From: JBBDWJ01 sp040902925
GTDB lineage: Bacteria; Acidobacteriota; Terriglobia; Bryobacterales; UBA6623
Assembly (NCBI GenBank): GCA_040902925.1
Contig: JBBDWJ010000060.1
Location: 1 to 7,873 of the forward strand
Length of the DNA stretch: 7,873 nucleotides
Reading direction: 5' to 3'
Made by a program: the position numbers and the translations under genes. Positions 1 to 5,423 of the stretch are shown in pieces. The notes under the pieces are model-generated. The model ran no database searches, had not been told where the DNA came from, and worked only from the letters and a program-made list of their open reading frames with translations. The stretch's first letter is position 1; the number at the start of each line of letters is the position of its first letter.

Positions 1-1127
1 TCAACTTCGTCTGGTGGATCGGCATCGGCCACGCCGGCTCGTTGATCTCGGCGATTCTGCTGCTGTTCCGCCAGGAGTGGCGCACCTCGATCAACCGCTT
101 TGCCGAGGCGATGACGCTGTTCGCGGTGGCCTGCGCCGGAATTTTTCCGCTGGCTCACGTCGGGCGGCCGTGGCTGGCGTATTGGTTGTTTCCTTATCCC
201 AACACGATGGGGACCTGGCCGCAGTTTCGCAGTCCGCTGGTGTGGGACGTGTTTGCGGTTTCGACCTACGCGACGGTTTCGGCGTTGTTCTGGTACGTGG
301 GCCTGATTCCCGACTTGGCGACCTTGCGCGACCGCTCGCGAACGCGCGCCAAGCGCATGATCTACGGAATTTTGGCAATGGGCTGGCGCGGCTCGGCGAT
401 CCACTGGTACCGCTACGAGACGGCCTATCTGCTGCTGGCGGGGCTGGCGACGCCGCTGGTGGTGTCGGTTCACACGATCGTCAGCTTCGACTTCGCGGTC
501 TCGGTGATTCCGGGCTGGCACGCCACGATCTTTCCACCCTACTTCGTGGCGGGCGCGATCTACTCGGGCTTTGCGATGGTGCTGACCCTGGCGATTCCGA
601 TTCGCAAGCTTTACGGGCTCGAAGACTTCATCACCATCCGGCACATCGACAACATGGCGAAGATTCTGCTCGCCACCGGCATGATCGTCTCCTACGGCTA
701 CATGATGGAGCAGTTCATGGCCTGGTACAGCGCCAACAGTTTTGAAGGTTTCGTGATGGCGAACCGCGCCATGGGCCCCTACGCTCCATACTACTGGGCG
801 CTGATTTTCTGCAACGCGGTGACGCCGCAGTTTTTGTGGTCGAGCCGGGTGCGCACGAACGTGGTGCTGATGTTTGGCGTTTCGATCGTCGTCAACATCG
901 GCATGTGGCTGGAGCGCTACATCATCGTCGTGACGAGCCTGCACCGCGACTTTTTGCCGTCGTCGTGGGATATGTATTCGGGGACCGTCTGGGACTGGTC
1001 GACGTATATCGGCTCGATCGGGCTGTTTGTGGCGCTGCTGTTTTTGTTCCTGCGGTTCCTGCCGATGATTTCGATTTTTGAGATGCAGACGCTGGTGCCG
1101 AAGTCGGAGCCGGGGACGGAGAAGTAG
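1..1127 (+). CDS. actC: ActC, NrfD-like membrane subunit of alternative complex III (5' partial)
   Basis: Integral membrane subunit of ACIII, of the NrfD/PsrC type, believed to form the quinol-binding and possible proton-conducting part of the complex in the cytoplasmic membrane. The reading frame is open from the window edge: the first full codon is at base 3 and 374 codons are visible. The TTG at base 42 is internal, because the preceding codons encode NFVWWIGIGHAGSLI, a conserved family stretch. Other family signatures, numbered from the first visible codon, are HVGRPWLAYW (52-61), SVHTIVSFDFA (155-165), PGWHATIFPPYF (170-181) and ERYIIVVTSLHRDFLPSSW (304-322). About eight hydrophobic segments can be seen. 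The family is usually about 450-480 residues, so roughly the first 80-100 are missing. The gene ends with TAG at 1125-1127 and is separated from actD by an unusually long, repeat-containing gap. Family assignment is strong; the proton-channel role is literature inference. Confidence 0.95.
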   Translation, partial: NFVWWIGIGHAGSLISAILLLFRQEWRTSINRFAEAMTLFAVACAGIFPLAHVGRPWLAYWLFPYPNTMGTWPQFRSPLVWDVFAVSTYATVSALFWYVGLIPDLATLRDRSRTRAKRMIYGILAMGWRGSAIHWYRYETAYLLLAGLATPLVVSVHTIVSFDFAVSVIPGWHATIFPPYFVAGAIYSGFAMVLTLAIPIRKLYGLEDFITIRHIDNMAKILLATGMIVSYGYMMEQFMAWYSANSFEGFVMANRAMGPYAPYYWALIFCNAVTPQFLWSSRVRTNVVLMFGVSIVVNIGMWLERYIIVVTSLHRDFLPSSWDMYSGTVWDWSTYIGSIGLFVALLFLFLRFLPMISIFEMQTLVPKSEPGTEK

Positions 1128-1253
1128 GATGAGGCCGGAGAAGCAGCGATGAGCGTGTCGGAAGCAGCGGCGAGTTTGCACGCATGGGCGGCGGCTGCTT
1201 GGAATTCGTCGGCTCCATATGCCGCGACGCGTGATGCCGCAGGCATTGGCTCG

Positions 1254-1448
1254 AAGCCCCGCAGGGGCGGCATGCCTGTAGCCCGGGGCGTAAGCCCCGG
1301 GTTTAGCGGCCGGCATGAAGTTTTGTCAGAGCGCCAATGTTTGCTGCCCAAAGGGCGGCAAACATTGGCGCTCTGGGAGCTGCTAGTTGGATTGCGCCAA
1401 CCCGGGGCTTACGCCCCGGGCTACAGGCATGCCGCCCCTGCGGGGCTT
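1254..1448. repeat. Nested inverted repeat element (50-bp perfect outer arms)
   Basis: The outer arms at 1254-1303 and 1399-1448 are exact reverse complements of each other over 50 bp and are separated by 95 bp. Each arm contains its own small palindrome, CCCGGGGC-GTAA-GCCCCGGG at 1282-1301 and its reverse complement at 1401-1420. Each also has a GCCCC..GGGGC mini-stem near the outer end. The 95-bp spacer contains a second, independent hairpin (1327-1375). No transposase and no flanking target-site duplication are visible. The layout resembles two REP-type units in inverted orientation (a BIME-like pair) rather than a classical insertion sequence. Genomic copy number cannot be judged from one window. 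Confidence 0.9.
1327..1375. repeat. Internal 23-bp hairpin with AAA loop
   Basis: Bases 1327-1349 pair with 1353-1375 around an AAA loop at 1350-1352. Of the 23 positions, 22 are Watson-Crick pairs. The exception is T1345 against G1357, a U-G wobble in + strand RNA. The hairpin sits inside the spacer of the 50-bp inverted repeat but has a different, less GC-rich sequence (core GCGCCAATGTTTGC). No T-run follows it on either strand, so it is not a standard intrinsic terminator. Confidence 0.85.
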
Positions 1449-1495
1449 TGGAGTCTGCGCGGTGCCGGCATGCTGCATAGAGGCAGGGTCAAACT

Positions 1496-2032
1496 ATGAA
1501 GCAACCCTCGCTCTACGGGCTGATGACGATGTTCGATAACCCGGACGATCTGGTTAGCGCGGCGCAGAAGACCTACGACGCCGGTTACCGCAAGATGGAC
1601 GCCTATAGCCCGTTTCCGATTCACGGCTTGGCCGAGGCGGTTGGCTATCGCAAGCGCATCCTGCCGTGGATCGTGCTGGCGGGCGGGATCTTTGGCTGCG
1701 TCGCCGGGTTCCTTTTGCAGTATTGGGTTTCGGTCGAGGCGATGCCGGTAAACGTCGGCGGACGGCCGCTCAACAGTTGGCCGGCGTTCATTCCGGTGAC
1801 TTTTGAATGCACGATTCTGGGCGCGGCGCTGTCGGCGGTGCTGGGCATGCTGGCGCTGAACGGGCTGCCGCGGCCGCACCATCCGGTGTTCAACCAGCCG
1901 CGTTTTGTGATGGCGACGCGCAACCGTTTTTTTCTGTGCATCGAGGCGGCGGACAAGCTCTATGACCGCGACAAGACCGGCAAGTATCTCGAAGAGTTGA
2001 GCCCATACGGGGTATTGGAAGTTGAGAATTAG
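1496..2032 (+). CDS. actD: ActD, DUF3341 membrane subunit of alternative complex III
   Basis: Small membrane subunit of ACIII, of the DUF3341 family, with no known cofactor. The protein is 178 residues, normal for the family. It has a soluble N-terminal part starting MKQPSLYGLMTMFDNPDDLV and a conserved region around DAYSPFPIHGL (36-46). Two membrane segments follow, at about 55-78 (ILPWIVLAGGIFGCVAGFLL) and 99-124, and then a soluble tail containing HHPVFNQPRF and RNRFFLCIEA. The ATG at 1496 is preceded by a modest Shine-Dalgarno-like AGGCAGGG at 1481-1488. The start codon overlaps the TGA of the upstream bridging ORF. The 3' end overlaps the likely TTG start of actE by 11 bp. Position between actC and actE agrees with the canonical operon order. 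Confidence 0.95.
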   Translation: MKQPSLYGLMTMFDNPDDLVSAAQKTYDAGYRKMDAYSPFPIHGLAEAVGYRKRILPWIVLAGGIFGCVAGFLLQYWVSVEAMPVNVGGRPLNSWPAFIPVTFECTILGAALSAVLGMLALNGLPRPHHPVFNQPRFVMATRNRFFLCIEAADKLYDRDKTGKYLEELSPYGVLEVEN

Positions 2033-2666
2033 GTTTCCACGAGCGTTGGGAGCGTGGCGCGCTGCCGGGGCGCGGGCGTTGCTGCATGTCGCCGTGCCGA
2101 AGCTCGCTGTAGTGGCGCTGGCGGCGATCGCGCTAACGGCCTGCCGGCAGGACATGCATGACCAGCCGCGCTACGAGCCCCTCGAGGCCAACCCGTTCTT
2201 TGCCGACAAGCGCGCTTCGCGGCCACAGGTTGCCGGCACCGTCGCCCGAGGGCAGCTCCGCGAGGACGAGCATTTTTATTTCGGCACGGTCAATGGCGAG
2301 CCGGCGGCGAGCTTTCCCGCGCCGGTGACGCGCGCGATGATCGAGCACGGCCGGCAGCGTTTTGAGATTTTTTGCACGCCCTGCCATGGGCGGCTGGGGA
2401 ACGGTGACGGCATGGTGGCGCAGCGCGGCTTCCGGCATCCGCCGACGTATCACTCCGAGCAGTTGCGCGAGGCTCCGGTGGGGCATTTCTTCGACGTCAT
2501 CACGAATGGCTTTGGGTCGATGTACAGCTTTAACGACCGCATCCCGGCCGAGGATCGCTGGGCCATCATCGCCTACATCCGGACGCTGCAATTCAGTCAG
2601 GCGGCTCCGTTGAACGAATTGCCGGCGGCGGTGCGGCAGGAGTTTGAGCAAGCGGTATCGCAATGA
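2022..2666 (+). CDS. actE: ActE, monohaem cytochrome c lipoprotein subunit of alternative complex III
   Basis: Cytochrome c subunit of ACIII that carries electrons on the periplasmic side toward the oxidase. Numbered from a TTG at 2022 (214 residues), it has a hydrophobic segment with lipobox LTAC and lipidation Cys41, then a linker. A single haem c site follows, C118-T-P-C121-H122 in FCTPCHGRLGNGDG. The probable distal Met ligand is Met167 in NGFGSMYSF. The start is uncertain. TTG 2022 overlaps actD by 11 bp but gives a long Arg-rich leader. GTG at 2094 would give a more typical lipoprotein signal, MPKLAVVALAAIALTAC. TTG codons at 2046 and 2079 are other options, and none has a good Shine-Dalgarno sequence. 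The stop overlaps the actF ATG as ATGA. Family call is firm; the N-terminus is not. Confidence 0.93.
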   Translation: MRIRFPRALGAWRAAGARALLHVAVPKLAVVALAAIALTACRQDMHDQPRYEPLEANPFFADKRASRPQVAGTVARGQLREDEHFYFGTVNGEPAASFPAPVTRAMIEHGRQRFEIFCTPCHGRLGNGDGMVAQRGFRHPPTYHSEQLREAPVGHFFDVITNGFGSMYSFNDRIPAEDRWAIIAYIRTLQFSQAAPLNELPAAVRQEFEQAVSQ

Positions 2667-3859
2667 ACCAAGCGCGAGCAAATGACGCGGGACTCGAGCA
2701 GCTCCAGAAGCGCGCCTTGCTGGTGGGCGGCGGCGCGCTGGCGCTTTGCCTGGTCGGCTGGCTGACGAATCCGACGCAGTTTTTCTATTCCTATCTGCTC
2801 GGCTACCTGCTGTGGGTCGGCGTGGCGCTGGGGAGCGCTTCGCTGCTGATGATTCAGCACCTGGCCGGCGGCGACTGGGGTTTTGTGATCCGGCGCTGTT
2901 TGGAGGCGGGGCTACGCACGGTGCGGGTGCTGTTCGTATTGATCCTGCCGTTGATGCTGGGGTTGCGCGAGCTTTATATTTGGGCGCGGCCGGAAATCGT
3001 CAACGCCGACATCATCCTGCAGCACAAGGCGGCTTATCTCAATATCCCGTTCTTTCTGGCGCGCACGGCGATCTACTTCATTATCTGGGGATTGTTTGCG
3101 CATTTTCTGAGCAAGCTGTCGGTTGAGCAGGACCGCACGGGCGACCCCTCGATACAGCGGCGGCTGGAGATGATCAGCGGCCCCGGGCTGGCGGTGATGG
3201 GGCTGACGGTGACGTTTTCGGCGGTTGACTGGGTGATGTCGCTCGACCCGCATTGGTTTTCGACCTTGTTCGGGTTTGTGTTCATCGTCGGCAACGTGCT
3301 GACGGCGCTGGCGCTGATGATTTGCACGCTGGCGTTTTTGCGCCACCGCGAGCCGCTGGCGAGCCTGCTCAAGCCGAGCCACTTTCATGACCTGGGCAAT
3401 CTGATGATGGCGTTTGTAGTGCTGTGGGCGTACATGGCGCTTTCGCAGTATCTGATTATCTGGTCGGGAAATCTGCCCGAGGAAATTACCTGGTATATCG
3501 ACCGCACCGGCACGGGCTGGGTCGTTGTGGCGCTGCTGCTGGTGGCGTTTCATTTCGCGGTGCCGTTTCTGGTGCTGCTGTCGCGGCGGACCAAGCTGAT
3601 CGTGCCCAATCTCGTGAAGGTGGCGGCGTTTCTGCTGCTGATGCGGCTGTTGGATCTGTTGTGGACCGTGGCGCCGGTGTTGCACCACGAGGAATTTCAC
3701 GTCAGTTGGATGGACGTGGCGGCGCCGGTCGGCATCGGCGGCATCTGGCTGGCGTTTTTCATTCGCGGGCTGCTCGAGCATCCGCTTTTGCCGCTGAAAG
3801 ATCCGCGGCGCGCCGCTCTGGAAGACGCCGCCCTCGAACACGCCGGAGGCCACCATTGA
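2663..3859 (+). CDS. actF: ActF, ActC-like membrane subunit of alternative complex III
   Basis: Second large membrane subunit of ACIII, distantly related to ActC/NrfD, about ten transmembrane segments in 398 residues, a normal length. Family hallmarks include TNPTQFFYSYLLGYLLWVG (35-53), HKAAYLNIPFFLARTAIYF (121-139), SAVDWVMSLDPHWFSTLFG (186-204) and SGNLPEEITWYIDR (268-281). The C-terminal HEEFHVSWMD (342-351) precedes the final helix. The ATG at 2663 overlaps the actE stop by 4 bp, so coupled translation is likely; no strong Shine-Dalgarno is visible. The protein ends in a short His-rich tail (EHAGGHH). Its TGA at 3857-3859 overlaps the TTG start of the next gene. Whether the subunit conducts protons is proposed in the literature, not shown here. 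Confidence 0.95.
   Translation: MNQARANDAGLEQLQKRALLVGGGALALCLVGWLTNPTQFFYSYLLGYLLWVGVALGSASLLMIQHLAGGDWGFVIRRCLEAGLRTVRVLFVLILPLMLGLRELYIWARPEIVNADIILQHKAAYLNIPFFLARTAIYFIIWGLFAHFLSKLSVEQDRTGDPSIQRRLEMISGPGLAVMGLTVTFSAVDWVMSLDPHWFSTLFGFVFIVGNVLTALALMICTLAFLRHREPLASLLKPSHFHDLGNLMMAFVVLWAYMALSQYLIIWSGNLPEEITWYIDRTGTGWVVVALLLVAFHFAVPFLVLLSRRTKLIVPNLVKVAAFLLLMRLLDLLWTVAPVLHHEEFHVSWMDVAAPVGIGGIWLAFFIRGLLEHPLLPLKDPRRAALEDAALEHAGGHH
3845..3849 (+). promoter_or_regulatory. Shine-Dalgarno GGAGG for the TTG-started gene downstream of actF
   Basis: GGAGG ends 6 nt before the TTG at 3856. This is ideal spacing and is the main reason for placing the start of the small membrane protein there. The site lies inside the last codons of actF. 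Confidence 0.75.
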
Positions 3860-4260
3860 GCCAGCACGGGCATTCCCCGAACGGCCACACGCACGAGAAG
3901 TCGGACGCTTCGACGCAGCCGCTGTTCCGGTTTGTCGTCGGGCTGGCGGTGTTCGTGGCTGCGGCGATGGTCGTGATGGGGATGCTCTACAGTTATTTCG
4001 GCGAGCGGGAAGCGGCGCTCGATGCGCCGCTGTCTCCGCTAGCGAAACAGCAGGTCCCGCTGGTTGTTTCCGGGCCGCAACTGCAGCCCAATCCGACGCT
4101 GGATCTCGGCGACCTGCGGCGGCAGGAAGAGGCGCAGCTCAACGGCTATGGCTGGGTCGATCAGCCCGCGGGGCTGGTTCGCATTCCGGTAGAACGCGCC
4201 ATCGAATTGATGGCCGAGCGGGGCTTGCCGGCCCGTAGCGCGCCGCCCGCGGCGCAGTGA
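3856..4260 (+). CDS. Uncharacterised single-pass membrane protein, ActG position
   Basis: A 134-residue protein started at TTG 3856, which overlaps the actF stop as TTGA and has GGAGG 6 nt upstream. The frame stays open further upstream, but there it only overlaps actF. Layout: a His-rich N-terminus with five His in the first 13 residues (SQHGHSPNGHTHEK), one transmembrane helix at about 26-47, then a soluble part. The soluble part has GPQLQPNPTLDLGDLRRQEE (73-92) and NGYGWVDQPAGLVRIPVERA (96-115). I recognise this last motif as common in small proteins near SCO and cytochrome oxidase genes in several phyla, without a firmly assigned function. N-in/C-out topology is inferred and would put the motif in the periplasm. 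ActG of other ACIII complexes is also a small single-pass subunit in this position, but I cannot show homology. A role in oxidase or CuA assembly is the alternative. Confidence 0.82.
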   Translation: MSQHGHSPNGHTHEKSDASTQPLFRFVVGLAVFVAAAMVVMGMLYSYFGEREAALDAPLSPLAKQQVPLVVSGPQLQPNPTLDLGDLRRQEEAQLNGYGWVDQPAGLVRIPVERAIELMAERGLPARSAPPAAQ

Positions 4261-4307
4261 GCCGGGCAGTGAGACGCGCGGAGCAGTGAGTCGAGCCGAG
4301 CGGTGAG
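4254..4307 (+). repeat. Four degenerate GC(A/G)GTGAG direct repeats at a gene end
   Basis: Copies begin at 4254, 4266, 4283 and 4300, giving spacings of 12, 17 and 17 bp. The first copy contains the TGA stop of the small membrane protein. Later copies put TGA into the other two frames. It looks like a decayed short tandem duplication. The rest of the gap to the SCO gene (to 4357) is GC-rich with no clear promoter or terminator. Confidence 0.5.
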
Positions 4308-4357
4308 CCGGACGGGGCGGGCTGTTCGGCGGCGACAAGCGGGTTTTGGTTCTTAAG

Positions 4358-5221
4358 ATGCCAAGCATTCGACGACAGGCAATTCGGATCGGGCTGCTGC
4401 TGGTGGTCGGGCTGCAGGCAGTGACCCTTGGCGCTGAAACTCCGGCGCAGGTTCCGTCGGCTAAGCTTCCCGCGGCGCTCGAAGGCGTTGGGATCGATCA
4501 GCGCCTCAATGAGCTGCTGCCCCTCGACGCCGGGTTTGTTGACGAGCGCGGCGCCGAAGTGAAGCTCGGCGATTACTTTGGCGAAAAGCCGGTGGTTCTG
4601 GCGCTGGTCTATTACGAGTGCCCGATGCTTTGCACGCTCGAGCTGAACGGTCTGCTGCGCGCGCTGCGGGCGCTGCCGCTCGATGTGGGAAAAGATTTCG
4701 AGGTTGTCACCGTCAGCTTCGATCCCGACGAAACGCCGCAACTAGCCGCCGGCAAGAAACGCGAATACACCTCGCAATATGGACGCCAGGGCTCCGATCC
4801 GTCGTGGCATTTTCTGACCGGTTCGGCGGAGTCGATCGGGCGGCTGACCGAAGCGGTGGGGTTTCGCTATCGCTATGACGCGGCGACGGATTTATTCAGC
4901 CACGCGAGCGCGATCTACGTGGCGACTCCCGAGGGCCGCCTTTCGAAGTATTTCTACGGCGTCGAGTATTCGGCGCGCGATCTGCGGCTCGGGCTTGTTG
5001 AAGCGTCCGCCGGCAAGATCGGCACGGCCGTCGACGAGATTTTGCTGTTTTGCTTTCACTATGACCCCGAAACCGGCAAGTACGGCGTCGTGATCATGAA
5101 CGTGCTGCGATTGGCGGGTGTCGCGACCGTGGTTTTGCTCGGTGGATTCATAGCCGTGATGCTGCGGCGCGACCGGCGCCGGCGGTTTGTGATGCTGGGA
5201 ACGCGGCGGGCGAGCGGCTAG
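4358..5221 (+). CDS. SCO1/SenC family copper chaperone for cytochrome c oxidase
   Basis: Thioredoxin-fold copper-binding protein that helps assemble the CuA centre of cytochrome c oxidase on the periplasmic side. From ATG 4358 the protein is 287 residues. It begins with a signal sequence (about 1-26, LLLVVGLQAVTLGAE). The copper/thiol motif is C88-P-M-L-C92 in YYECPMLCTLELNGL, and the distant copper ligand His182 is in LFSHASAIYV. VTVSFDPDETP (117-127) is also typical. FCFHYDPETGKYG (231-243) follows, and this subgroup has a C-terminal transmembrane helix (about 247-269) with a basic tail. It is longer than the minimal SCO domain because of this anchor. An in-frame TTG at 4346 would add four residues and looks less likely. 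No strong Shine-Dalgarno is seen. Its place just before coxB supports a CuA role. Confidence 0.93.
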   Translation: MPSIRRQAIRIGLLLVVGLQAVTLGAETPAQVPSAKLPAALEGVGIDQRLNELLPLDAGFVDERGAEVKLGDYFGEKPVVLALVYYECPMLCTLELNGLLRALRALPLDVGKDFEVVTVSFDPDETPQLAAGKKREYTSQYGRQGSDPSWHFLTGSAESIGRLTEAVGFRYRYDAATDLFSHASAIYVATPEGRLSKYFYGVEYSARDLRLGLVEASAGKIGTAVDEILLFCFHYDPETGKYGVVIMNVLRLAGVATVVLLGGFIAVMLRRDRRRRFVMLGTRRASG

Positions 5222-5423
5222 AACGCCTGGCAAGGCCACGCTGCTGGTTTGGCGGCTGGTTGAAACGCGCCGCCGGAAAGTGCGGCAGGCTTGGGCGCGC
5301 TGCACGGAGAGCGCCTCTGGCCGCGAGTTGGCGGGCAGGGAAGCGAGCCGCGGTGTAGCAGGACGCCGGCAGCGGCTCAGTAGGAAGACGGGCTTAAGGC
5401 CCGCACGGATTTGAAACCAAGTT
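5222..5423. other. 202-bp SCO-coxB intergenic region
   Basis: GC-rich spacer with several short, weak palindromes, for example GCGCT..AGCGC near 5310 and GGGCTTAAGGCCC at 5390-5402. There is no long ORF of its own, no hairpin with T-run and no confident -35/-10 pair. The bases just upstream of the coxB ATG lack a Shine-Dalgarno sequence. A promoter or mRNA processing site here is possible but not demonstrated. Confidence 0.5.

Larger units (their letters stand above)
1128..1495. other. 368-bp actC-actD intergenic region, dominated by inverted repeats
   Basis: In most ACIII operons actC and actD are close together, so this spacing is unusual. The first ~45 bp hold degenerate copies of a GGAGAAG..GATGAG-like unit that begins inside the actC 3' end. 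From 1254 to 1448 lies a large nested inverted repeat, described separately. The last ~47 bp lead to actD. An ORF (1149-1499) crosses the whole region and overlaps the actD start as ATGA. It is mostly translated repeat and is not called as a gene. I see no convincing promoter and no hairpin followed by a T-run. Confidence 0.75.

Noticed and set aside
1327..1375. Intrinsic transcription terminator
   Set aside because: The hairpin is strong, but no T-run follows it on the + strand, nor the equivalent on the minus strand. It also lies inside a co-directional operon.
1254..1448. Classical MITE or insertion sequence remnant
   Set aside because: No target-site duplication flanks the arms (CTCG on the left, TGGA on the right) and no transposase fragment is present, so the transposon label is not supported.
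1254..1448. CRISPR array
   Set aside because: There are only two arms, in inverted orientation, with no regular spacers and no cas genes.
1421..2155. Minus-strand ORF (244 codons) opposite actD
   Set aside because: It overlaps actD fully and runs into the inverted repeat. It has no family features.
3424..3855. Upstream extension of the small membrane protein frame inside actF
   Set aside because: The extension overlaps ActF and is Ala/Gly/Arg-rich. The good GGAGG and the TTGA overlap place the start at 3856.
2912..3856. Long minus-strand ORF (314 codons) opposite actF
   Set aside because: It is antisense to a clear ActF. Its translation is rich in Arg, His and Gln and has no recognisable domain, as expected of a shadow frame in GC-rich DNA.
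5411..5416. TTGAAA as a -35 box before coxB
   Set aside because: A properly spaced -10 box would fall inside the coxB coding region, and no good match is there.
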